Positions 1 through 5,948 of a DNA stretch of 7,153 bases are shown here, one piece after another. Every line of letters starts with the position of its first letter. Within the stretch, counting starts at the first letter, position 1. A model generated the notes under the pieces. That model worked only from the letters and a program-made list of their open reading frames with translations. It did not search any database and had not been told where the DNA came from. The stretch is taken from NCBI GenBank assembly GCA_036146215.1, contig JAYYJN010000084.1:1-7153 (forward strand), read 5' to 3'. The DNA is from UBA7805 sp036146215. Its GTDB lineage: Bacteria; Planctomycetota; Planctomycetia; Pirellulales; UBA7805. Both the position numbers and the translations under genes were made by a program.

Positions 1-305
1 AAATCAATTTGACAACTGCGACAGATTTCATTGAAGTGGGCATTCTCCGCCAAAAATCCGTAACCAGGATGAATCGCTTGCACATTCCCGACTTCTGCCG
101 CACTGATGATGCGATCAATTTTCAGATAGCTCTCGCTACTCTTGGCGGGACCCACGCAGAATGCCTCATCCGCCAGGTCAAGGTAGTGCGCACCACGGTC
201 AGCTTCGCTGAAAATAGCGACCGTCTCCACACCCATTTCGCGACATGCGCGAATGATCCGCAAAGCAATCTCACCGCGATTGGCTATCAGAATACGCTTA
301 TACAT
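1..305 (-). CDS. accC: Biotin carboxylase subunit of acetyl-CoA carboxylase, N-terminal part (cut by window edge)
   Basis: This is the 5' end of a biotin carboxylase gene; the reading frame stays open to base 1, giving 101 codons of a protein that is usually about 450 residues. The enzyme uses ATP and bicarbonate to carboxylate the biotin on AccB, the first half-reaction of acetyl-CoA carboxylase in cytosolic fatty-acid synthesis. The translation starts MYKRILIANRGEIALRIIRA and carries AIHPGYGFLAEN at residues 78-89, both hallmark segments of the preATP-grasp domain shared by AccC, pyruvate carboxylase and propionyl-CoA carboxylase. The ATP-grasp and catalytic parts lie outside. The start ATG (303-305) is 6 bases after the accB stop; no clear Shine-Dalgarno precedes it, so coupling to accB translation is likely. 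The adjacent accB argues for the acetyl-CoA carboxylase role over the other biotin carboxylases. Confidence 0.95.
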   Translation of the reverse strand, partial: MYKRILIANRGEIALRIIRACREMGVETVAIFSEADRGAHYLDLADEAFCVGPAKSSESYLKIDRIISAAEVGNVQAIHPGYGFLAENAHFNEICRSCQID

Positions 306-311
306 AGGGCG

Positions 312-803
312 TTATGATGAGACATCGACTTTGAAGAGTGGTTGGCCAAATTCGACCGGATCACCGTTCGCAACCAGAATGGCGGCAACCTTGCCGGATA
401 CCTCCGCGGGAATTTCATTGAAGACCTTCATCGCCTCAACGATGCAAACCGTGGACTCCGGGCCCACATGGTCGCCCACTTTGACAAAAGGCTCGGTGTC
501 AGGTCCAGAAGCGGAATAGAACGTGCCGACAATGGGACTCTTGATAACGGTGAGTGCATCATCCGATGCCGCCGCGGGAGACTCTGCCTTCACAGGGTCC
601 GCGGTGACGGCCGGCTGGGGCATTGGAACCGCTGCCTGCACAGGTTGCTGATAAACCACCTCGCCACCCGCGTTTCGTCGAAGCCGGATCCGCTGTTCAC
701 CCTGTTCCAGGTCGACCTCTGCCAGGTCATGATCTTTCATCAACTGCACAAGACGACGTATCTTCTTAACATCAAATACATCGCCTGAACCGGAAGCTGT
801 CAT
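312..803 (-). CDS. accB: Biotin carboxyl carrier protein of acetyl-CoA carboxylase
   Basis: AccB carries covalently bound biotin between biotin carboxylase and carboxyltransferase in acetyl-CoA carboxylase. The 163-residue protein has the expected layout and length: a charged helical N-terminal segment (about 9-44), a Pro/Ala-rich flexible linker (about 50-82), and a biotinyl domain (about 84-161). The biotin-accepting lysine is K126 in EAMKVFNEI; the usual E. coli-type site is EAMKMMNEI-like, so the MK core is kept and the following residues differ. The ATG at 801-803 is chosen because AGGGAGAG lies about 6 bases upstream; the frame is open a little further to a TTG at 825-827, but that overlaps the previous stop and lacks a ribosome site. 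It follows the peptidase gene by 20 bases and precedes accC by 6, consistent with one operon. Confidence 0.95.
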   Translation of the reverse strand: MTASGSGDVFDVKKIRRLVQLMKDHDLAEVDLEQGEQRIRLRRNAGGEVVYQQPVQAAVPMPQPAVTADPVKAESPAAASDDALTVIKSPIVGTFYSASGPDTEPFVKVGDHVGPESTVCIVEAMKVFNEIPAEVSGKVAAILVANGDPVEFGQPLFKVDVSS

Positions 804-823
804 CGTCGCTCTCCCTGTCTGCC

Positions 824-1924
824 TCAACCTAACGTGACGTGCGAATCATCCCAATCTTTGGGAACATCGGACAACACCTCATGCCCGTCACGGGTCACTA
901 GAATATCGTCCTCTATCCTCACCCCGCCAAGGCCGGGCAAATAAATGCCCGGTTCTACCGTAACCACCATCCCAGCCTTCAGGGGTAGTTCACAACCACC
1001 GGCCAGACGAGGTCCCTCATGGATATCGAGACCTATTCCATGACCCAGGCCATGACCAAAAAACTTACCAAAGCCACCATCTTCAATGACTTTCCGTGCA
1101 GTACGATCAACCGTGCTACAAAGCACCCCGGGCCGTATAGAATCAATGGCCCGCCGCTGTGCTTTTAGCACAAGTCGATACACGCGTTCGAGTTTCGGCG
1201 AGATTTTACCGGCCACCAAGACCCTCGTCAAGTCGCTCTTATACCCGCCCAACTCATCTGCCCCCCAATCGATCAGCAACAATCCATGCGAGTCCATGGT
1301 CGCATCCGACGGAGTGGCATGGGGCAAAGCCGCCCGCGGACCGCATGCCACAATGGGAGGGAAGCTGCAGCCGCGGCCACCGAATAACCGGATTTGATTT
1401 TCCAGACCGTGAGCCACTGCCTGCTCTGTCTGATCTCCCCGAAGGCTACACCGCGTCACGGCGAATGCACGCTGCGCTAAATCAACCGCGTTTCGGATCG
1501 CACGAACCTCCTCTCGATCCTTAATCACCCGCAGCGACTCAACCAAGCCGCCGCACCCCACCCATTCGACTTTGGGAACCTCTTCAACCAGTCGCTGATG
1601 CATCTGCACGGTCATCCCACCCGATTCGAACCCCACATTGCTCTGCCGTGACTTGCCTAGTATTTTCCGGATCGACTGAAACATCGCCGTGCCCGGCGAA
1701 CGGATTTCAAGTGCGAGCCCTGGACATTCCTCCTGAAGTTGGGTCGTATAACGCGGATCAGAAAGCATTACCTCGCGATCGTCAAGGAAAATCAGGAAAC
1801 TGTCATCGCCCGAAAATCCAGTCAGATAGCTGACGTTTGTAAAGTCAGTGACTAAAAATTCGCGAACGCCTGATTTCTTAAAACGACGTCGCAGTCGATC
1901 GCGTCTGAGTTGAAAACGACTCAT
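824..1924 (-). CDS. Xaa-Pro aminopeptidase/dipeptidase, M24B family
   Basis: This is a cytosolic dinuclear-metal peptidase that cleaves the bond before proline (aminopeptidase P or prolidase type). The 366-residue protein has a creatinase-like N-terminal domain (about 1-125, with FLVTDFTNVSYLTGFSG at 23-39) and a pita-bread catalytic domain (about 135-355). The expected five metal ligands are all visible: D219 (IDWGA), D231 (SDLTRV), H294 (HGLGHGIG), E324 (VEPGIY) and E338 (RIEDD), with supporting histidines H202 and H302. The ATG at 1922-1924 is preferred because AAGGGAAAG lies just upstream; an in-frame GTG at 1967-1969 would add 15 residues with no family match or ribosome site. No signal peptide is seen. 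It heads the block containing accB and accC, a common bacterial arrangement where efp often sits between; efp is absent here. Whether it is PepP or PepQ cannot be settled from sequence alone. Confidence 0.93.
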   Translation of the reverse strand: MSRFQLRRDRLRRRFKKSGVREFLVTDFTNVSYLTGFSGDDSFLIFLDDREVMLSDPRYTTQLQEECPGLALEIRSPGTAMFQSIRKILGKSRQSNVGFESGGMTVQMHQRLVEEVPKVEWVGCGGLVESLRVIKDREEVRAIRNAVDLAQRAFAVTRCSLRGDQTEQAVAHGLENQIRLFGGRGCSFPPIVACGPRAALPHATPSDATMDSHGLLLIDWGADELGGYKSDLTRVLVAGKISPKLERVYRLVLKAQRRAIDSIRPGVLCSTVDRTARKVIEDGGFGKFFGHGLGHGIGLDIHEGPRLAGGCELPLKAGMVVTVEPGIYLPGLGGVRIEDDILVTRDGHEVLSDVPKDWDDSHVTLG

Positions 1925-2087
1925 TTCTTTCCCTTGAACAGCCGAGTGACGGCATGCGAAATATTCCACTCACTGTGCAATTCGACAGCAACAACGCCCT
2001 TCATGTCAAGTCAGTCACGATTCGACGCCCAAGCGATTAAAAAACAACGCGTTGTCAACTGCCGACCCTCTTTAGTACGATGAGTCG
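1925..2087. promoter_or_regulatory. Divergent intergenic region between the peptidase-accBC block and larB-nnrD
   Basis: This 163-base spacer is the longest gene-free stretch of the window and separates two divergently transcribed blocks, so it should hold promoters for both. Directly visible are a perfect TTGACA on the minus strand (2053-2058), an A-run at 2039-2044 and a palindrome at 2044-2055. No -10 element at normal spacing pairs convincingly with the TTGACA, and on the plus strand only a weak TTGTCA (2052-2057) with TAGTAC (2073-2078) can be proposed. Promoter positions are therefore inference. Confidence 0.55.
2044..2055. promoter_or_regulatory. Perfect 12-base palindrome, candidate operator
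   Basis: The sequence ACAACGCGTTGT is its own reverse complement with no mismatch. It lies 33 bases before the larB start and overlaps the TTGACA on the opposite strand. A partial copy of the half-site, ACAACGC, occurs at 1991-1997 in the same spacer. The position suits a binding site for a dimeric regulator, but no regulator gene is present and a 12-base palindrome can occur by chance. Confidence 0.3.
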
Positions 2088-2903
2088 ATGGATAAAAACC
2101 AGAGTGAGTCACTTGCCCGCGGACTGCTTGCGGGCGAGATTTCAATTGACCAGTTTGTCAGTCGCGTAACGGCTTTGCCGACCGCACGCTTAACAGAGGC
2201 GAATCTTGACTTAGATCGCATTGATCGCTGCGGAACAGCGGAGGTCATTTTCGGCGAGGGTAAATCGATTGAGGCACTCAAATCAATTGCCATCTCATTG
2301 CGAGAGCACGGGCAGGGAGTGTTGATCACGCGTATCAGTCCAGAGCAGGCCGCGCCGCTGATCGACCAATTTCCCGAGGCGGATCACCGACCGGTGGCCC
2401 GTACGCTATGTATCGGCGAGTCCAGTGAAGGCGGCACGCCCCCATGGTCACGGTTTGGTCGAGTCTGCGTTGTTTCTGCCGGAACAAGTGATCAGCCCGT
2501 TGCCGAGGAAGCTTGCGTTACCGCGTCCTGGGTCGGGGTAACCGTGGATGCGGTTTATGACGTGGGTGTTGCCGGTCCACATCGCCTCCTCGAACAGATG
2601 GATATTCTCCGCCGCGCTGATGCGGTGGTGGTTGTGGCGGGTATGGAGGCTGCTCTGGCAAGCGTTGTCGGGGGACATCTTGCCTGCCCGATTATCGCCG
2701 TGCCGACGAGCGTCGGCTACGGCGCAAATTTCGGCGGCGTGGCCGCCTTGCTATCCGTCCTGAACAGTTGTGCCGCCAATGTAAGTGCTGTGAACATCGA
2801 CGCGGGATTCAAGGGAGGTTACATCGCCGGACTTATCGCAAAACAAATGGCAATCTTGCGTTATCAACAATCGGCCGAATGTGAGAGAGAAACGTTGCCA
2901 TGA
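2088..2903 (+). CDS. larB: LarB: pyridinium-3,5-biscarboxylic acid mononucleotide synthase (nickel pincer cofactor biosynthesis)
   Basis: LarB carboxylates the pyridinium ring of nicotinic acid adenine dinucleotide and releases AMP, the first step towards the nickel-pincer nucleotide used by LarA-type racemases. The 271-residue protein has the family pattern: an N-terminal helical region with DLDRIDRCGTAEVIFGEGKS (41-60), then a PurE-like domain with VVSAGTSDQPVAEEA (128-142), YDVGVAGPHRL (157-167), VVVAGMEAALASVVGG (181-196), IAVPTSVGYGANFGG (203-217) and NSCAANVSAVNID (226-238). C228 matches the cysteine reported to attack the substrate in Lactobacillus LarB. The segment after NID reads AGFKGGY where I remember NGFGAGY in many homologues. 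The start ATG is the only one possible: an in-frame TAG lies at 2073-2075. No good Shine-Dalgarno is visible. It overlaps nnrD by ATGA. Older databases may call it AIR carboxylase (PurE-like), but the N-terminal motif favours LarB. Confidence 0.92.
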   Translation: MDKNQSESLARGLLAGEISIDQFVSRVTALPTARLTEANLDLDRIDRCGTAEVIFGEGKSIEALKSIAISLREHGQGVLITRISPEQAAPLIDQFPEADHRPVARTLCIGESSEGGTPPWSRFGRVCVVSAGTSDQPVAEEACVTASWVGVTVDAVYDVGVAGPHRLLEQMDILRRADAVVVVAGMEAALASVVGGHLACPIIAVPTSVGYGANFGGVAALLSVLNSCAANVSAVNIDAGFKGGYIAGLIAKQMAILRYQQSAECERETLP

Positions 2904-3766
2904 CCGATTCGCTTCCCGCCTTGCCGCTGCGACATGCCGAAAGCCATAAAGGAGATTTCGGATCGGCCCTGCTAATTGGTGGAGGGCGAGGAATGGCCGG
3001 CGCTGTCGGTCTTGCGTCTATCGCCGCATTGCGAAGCGGGGCAGGGCGGGTCACTGCTGCCACACCCGCAAGTAGCCAAACAGTGGTCGCCTCCTTTGAA
3101 CCCAGCGTGATGACTTGCGGATTGCCAGATGGCGAGGACGGATTTTTCGCCCCCAGCGCAACCGAGAAGCTGCTCTCGCTGGCCGGTCCAATGTCGTCAG
3201 TCGCTATCGGCACCGGACTGGGTCGCAGCAGGTGCTTGACCGAACTGGCAATAAAGCTGATTGCCGATCTTACCGTCCCGGCGGTGGTTGATGCCGACGC
3301 GATTTACGCACTGGCCGAATCCGGAGCGCCAAACCGTATCCTGCAAACTGCTTCAGCACCCCGCATCCTAACCCCCCACGCAGGCGAATGGGCCCGACTC
3401 ATCGGGACGACCGCACCAGCGCGCAGCACGTGCGAGGCGGAAGTCCTCGCATGGTCGGCGGCTCACAAGGCCATCCTCGTGCTCAAGGGACATCGAACCC
3501 TGGTGACTGACGGCACACACTGTTATTACAACACAACCGGCAATCCGGGGATGGCGACCGGTGGAAGCGGAGATGTGCTGACCGGGGTCATCACAGGCCT
3601 ACTCGCGCAAGGCATGTCTTCATGGGACGCCGCGCGTGTGGGGGTTTTCCTCCATGGCTTGGCGGGCGACCTGGCAATCGAGAAAAAAGGGGAGGTGAGC
3701 CTGATCGCGTCCGATCTGCTAGCCGCGCTACCGGCAGCCATTCAGAGTTTTCAAGGCGGGGCCTAG
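2900..3766 (+). CDS. nnrD: ADP-dependent NAD(P)H-hydrate dehydratase
   Basis: NnrD repairs hydrated NADH and NADPH by ADP-driven dehydration, a metabolite-repair function in the cytosol. The 288-residue protein is a stand-alone YjeF C-terminal (ribokinase-like) domain; the N-terminal epimerase NnrE, fused in many bacteria, is missing. Motifs in order: HKGDFGSALLIGGGRGMAGA (16-35), AIGTGLGRS (102-110), VVDADAIYAL (129-138), LTPHAGE (157-163), LKGHRTLVTDG (195-205) and NPGMATGGSGDVLTGVI (215-231), where D225 in the GSGD segment is the expected catalytic aspartate. The ATG overlaps the larB stop (ATGA); a GAGAGAG run a little over 10 bases upstream may serve as a ribosome site. At the far end its TAG shares CTAG with the convergent mqnE stop. 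Identification is secure; the epimerase partner must be encoded elsewhere or be absent. Confidence 0.95.
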   Translation: MTDSLPALPLRHAESHKGDFGSALLIGGGRGMAGAVGLASIAALRSGAGRVTAATPASSQTVVASFEPSVMTCGLPDGEDGFFAPSATEKLLSLAGPMSSVAIGTGLGRSRCLTELAIKLIADLTVPAVVDADAIYALAESGAPNRILQTASAPRILTPHAGEWARLIGTTAPARSTCEAEVLAWSAAHKAILVLKGHRTLVTDGTHCYYNTTGNPGMATGGSGDVLTGVITGLLAQGMSSWDAARVGVFLHGLAGDLAIEKKGEVSLIASDLLAALPAAIQSFQGGA

Positions 3767-4893
3767 GTCGATAAAATCGCGTCGCCTGTTTCCCAGGTCG
3801 CGCCCGAACGATCGATTCGATGGTAGAGCGTATCGCGTTCCACCGGTTCGCGGCCTGCCTCCTCAATCAGTTGACGTAGCGATTCGACCGAAAGAACTTC
3901 CGGAGTCTCAGCGCCAGCATCGTGATAAATCAATTCGTGCCGCACCGTCCCGTCCAGATCATCCGCACCATAGTGCAGGGCCGCTTGCGCGGTTTCGATA
4001 CCGAGCATGATCCAATAAGCCTTCATGTGGTCAATATTGTCAAGCATCAGCCGACTGATTGCCATCGTCCGTAGATCCATCGCTGCACTCGGTTTGCGGA
4101 TGTCGGATAAACCGGTGTTCTCAGGATGGAATGCCAATGGAATAAATGTTTGAAAACCACCGGTCTCATCCTGTAACTCTCGCAGACGTACCAGGTGATC
4201 AATGCGGTGATAATCCTTTTCAACGTGCCCGTAGAGCATCGTGCAATTGGTGCGCAACCCCAATCGATGGGCGGTGCGATGAATCTCCAGCCAATTTCCT
4301 GCGTCTGCTTTATGCTCGCATAATTGGTCGCGGACCTCGGGATGGAAAATTTCAGCCCCGCCACCCGGCATGCTTCCCAATCCGGCGTCGATCAAGTCGG
4401 TGATGATTTCTTCGTAAGTTTTCTTTGTAAGATGGGCGAACCAGTTGATCTCAACTGCCGTCCAACCTTTCAAGTGCAGACGGGGAAAGGCCTCGTGCAG
4501 GATGCGGATTACATGCACGTACCACTCATACTTCATCTTGTGATGAAGTCCACCGACGATATGCATCTCGGTGCAACCTGCCTCAACCGCCTCGCGACCA
4601 CGAGCCAGGATCGCCTCATCACTCATCAAGTAGGCTTTATCATCCCGCAAATCGGCACGAAATGCACAAAAGACGCATCGATAAACACAGACGTTTGTCG
4701 GGTTCAGGTGAGTATTGATGTTGTAATATGCATGATTCCCATTTTTTCGCTCCCGCACCCGGTTCGCCAGCACAGCCAAGTCACCTAACGGGACGTCATT
4801 CCCGTAGAGGAATCGTCCATCATCGAACGAAAGTCGCTCTCCGGCATCAACTTTGTCGTAAATGGAAGCAAGGTTCGGTTCGCGTGCCGGCAT
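3763..4893 (-). CDS. mqnE: Aminodeoxyfutalosine synthase, radical SAM enzyme
   Basis: MqnE joins the 3-enolpyruvylbenzoate product of MqnA with SAM-derived chemistry to make aminofutalosine, early in the futalosine menaquinone pathway. The 376-residue protein is full length for the family. The 4Fe-4S cluster cysteines are C69, C73 and C76 in NPTNVCVYRCVFCAF (CxxxCxxC). Further family blocks are MHIVGGLH (110-117), KGWTAVEINWFA (142-153), GLGSMPGGGAEIFHPEVR (171-188), CTMLYGHVE (217-225), QDETGGFQTFIPLAFHPENT (241-260), KAYWIMLG (291-298) and HYGADDLDGTV (307-317). MqnC, the related cyclase, is excluded by the GGGAEIFHPEVR and FIPLAFHP blocks as I know them. The start ATG is the only plausible one; the ribosome site is weak (GGGA about 14 bases upstream). 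It is the last gene of the ubiE-ubiX-ubiA-mqnE run, 56 bases after ubiA, and its TAG stop overlaps the nnrD TAG. Confidence 0.95.
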   Translation of the reverse strand: MPAREPNLASIYDKVDAGERLSFDDGRFLYGNDVPLGDLAVLANRVRERKNGNHAYYNINTHLNPTNVCVYRCVFCAFRADLRDDKAYLMSDEAILARGREAVEAGCTEMHIVGGLHHKMKYEWYVHVIRILHEAFPRLHLKGWTAVEINWFAHLTKKTYEEIITDLIDAGLGSMPGGGAEIFHPEVRDQLCEHKADAGNWLEIHRTAHRLGLRTNCTMLYGHVEKDYHRIDHLVRLRELQDETGGFQTFIPLAFHPENTGLSDIRKPSAAMDLRTMAISRLMLDNIDHMKAYWIMLGIETAQAALHYGADDLDGTVRHELIYHDAGAETPEVLSVESLRQLIEEAGREPVERDTLYHRIDRSGATWETGDAILST

Positions 4894-4897
4894 AACG

Positions 4898-4945
4898 TTA
4901 ATTTTCCCGAATTTTGTCTCGTGTCCGAAGTATTTTAGCCGCCAT
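4898..4945 (-). CDS. Possible 15-residue leader ORF before mqnE
   Basis: An ATG 4 bases after the ubiA stop opens a short frame, MAAKILRTRDKIREN, ending in TAA 4 bases before the mqnE ATG. It fills most of the 56-base spacer. Terminating ribosomes could feed mqnE, whose own ribosome site is weak. No family is recognised, no Shine-Dalgarno is evident, and a frame this short can occur by chance. Confidence 0.15.
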   Translation of the reverse strand: MAAKILRTRDKIREN

Positions 4946-4949
4946 GGAC

Positions 4950-5846
4950 TTAATTGGCGACCAGAAAAAGGTCGGTTGCCGTAACGACCAGCAGTCCAAT
5001 ACTGATGATTGCATTTACGTTAAAAAAAGCGACATTTACTCGCTCAAGGTCATCCGGTCGCACGATTGCATGTTCATATATCAGGAGCAGGGCAATGGCG
5101 GCTACGCCCGTTAAATAAACCCACCCCAATGCTGGATATACAAGCGGCATCATTGCAAAAAACAAAACCGCTACCAGGTGCAGCGCGCGGGCAATCTGCA
5201 GTGCTCGCGGTATCCCGAAACGTCCCGGAATACTGAAGACACCCTCCGCAGCATCGAAATCGGCATCCTGGCAGGCATAAATCACATCAAACCCCGTAAC
5301 CCAAAATAATACACCCCCACCGAGTACCAGGGCGGGCAATAGATCGGCGGGGTTCTGCATTACCTGAAGACCGCGAATTGCAATCCACGCCGAAACCGGA
5401 GCAAGCATCAGCCCCGCGCCCAGATAGAAATGCGCAAATACGGTAAATCTTTTGGTGTAGCTATAGGCACATAAAAAAGCCAACACAGGCACTGAAAGCA
5501 AGAGTGGCAAAGGGTTGCACGGCAGAAACAACAGCGTGCAAGCGACAAATGCAACCGCCGACACCAGCGTTAGGGCGACAGCCGCTGCGAGCCGCATTCT
5601 CCCTGCCGGAAGATGCCTCATCGCCGTGCGAGGATTCTTGGCATCAATTTCTCGATCGACAATCCGATTAAAACCCATGGCCACGGTACGACCCGAAACC
5701 ATGGCCAATAAAATGCCGACCCAATACAGCACCGGCACCGATAGTGGATAAAGATAGGTTGCTAATAACGCACTGGTCAACGCGAACGGCAGCGCAAACA
5801 CCGTGTGACTGAAACGTACCAGTTCGAGATAGGGTCGAATCGCCAT
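4950..5846 (-). CDS. mqnP: UbiA-family polyprenyltransferase of menaquinone synthesis (MqnP-like)
   Basis: This integral membrane enzyme transfers a polyprenyl chain to an aromatic acid; beside mqnE the likely acceptor is the 1,4-dihydroxy-6-naphthoate made by the futalosine route. The 298-residue protein has about nine hydrophobic segments and both aspartate-rich motifs of the family: NRIVDREID (N60, D64, D68) followed by NPRTAMRHLPAG (71-82), and FDVIYACQDADFD (186-198; D187, D194, D198). YSYTKRF (128-134) and HFYLGAGLMLAPVSAWIAI (139-157) are also typical of the 4-hydroxybenzoate prenyltransferase-like branch. The ATG is the only start; an in-frame TGA lies just upstream, and the ribosome site is weak. 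It follows ubiX by 102 bases and precedes mqnE by 56. Ubiquinone UbiA is the alternative name in databases, but the mqnE neighbour supports a menaquinone role. The gene symbol is assigned from this context. Confidence 0.88.
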   Translation of the reverse strand: MAIRPYLELVRFSHTVFALPFALTSALLATYLYPLSVPVLYWVGILLAMVSGRTVAMGFNRIVDREIDAKNPRTAMRHLPAGRMRLAAAVALTLVSAVAFVACTLLFLPCNPLPLLLSVPVLAFLCAYSYTKRFTVFAHFYLGAGLMLAPVSAWIAIRGLQVMQNPADLLPALVLGGGVLFWVTGFDVIYACQDADFDAAEGVFSIPGRFGIPRALQIARALHLVAVLFFAMMPLVYPALGWVYLTGVAAIALLLIYEHAIVRPDDLERVNVAFFNVNAIISIGLLVVTATDLFLVAN

Positions 5847-5873
5847 ACCGGATCTTATTCTAATTCACCGAAA

Positions 5874-5939
5874 TTAACAACAGGGCCACGTTTCCAATTC
5901 GAGGCAGCACCCGCAAAACCGATCCGCATCATCGCTCAT
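5874..5939 (-). CDS. Possible 21-residue cysteine-rich small protein between ubiX and ubiA
   Basis: The 102-base spacer after ubiX contains an ATG 9 bases past the ubiX stop that opens a 21-codon frame ending in TAA. The peptide starts MSDDADRF and has five cysteines: C9, C11 and C12 in CGCC, and C20 and C21 as the last two residues after a Trp-Pro. Such clustering is unusual and would suit metal binding or disulfide chemistry if the peptide is made. No canonical ribosome site is visible, only a G-rich GGGGTGG further upstream. Function unknown; a chance ORF remains the simplest explanation. Confidence 0.22.
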   Translation of the reverse strand: MSDDADRFCGCCLELETWPCC

Positions 5940-5948
5940 ACCGGAAGG

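Noticed and set aside
9..317. 102-codon plus-strand frame at the left edge
   Set aside because: It is the antisense shadow of accC, whose minus-strand translation matches the biotin carboxylase N-terminus precisely.
342..788. 148-codon open frame on the plus strand opposite accB
   Set aside because: It lies wholly antisense to a secure accB gene, shows no family features, and the protein is a composition-driven mix rich in Arg and His.
2080..2169. Out-of-frame ATG 8 bases before the larB start, opening a short overlapping frame
   Set aside because: No ribosome site, and the encoded peptide has no notable features; most likely chance.
2088..2903. PurE (AIR carboxylase) function for the PurE-like gene
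   Set aside because: The N-terminal extension with DLDRIDRCGTAEVIFGEGK and the length of 271 residues fit LarB; true PurE is about 160-170 residues and lacks that part.
3740..3800. Bidirectional terminator at the nnrD-mqnE junction
   Set aside because: Only the short CCTAGG palindrome is present; there is no GC stem followed by a T-run on either strand.
4324..4788. 154-codon open frame on the plus strand opposite mqnE
   Set aside because: Antisense to a strongly conserved radical SAM gene; no recognisable domain or ribosome site.
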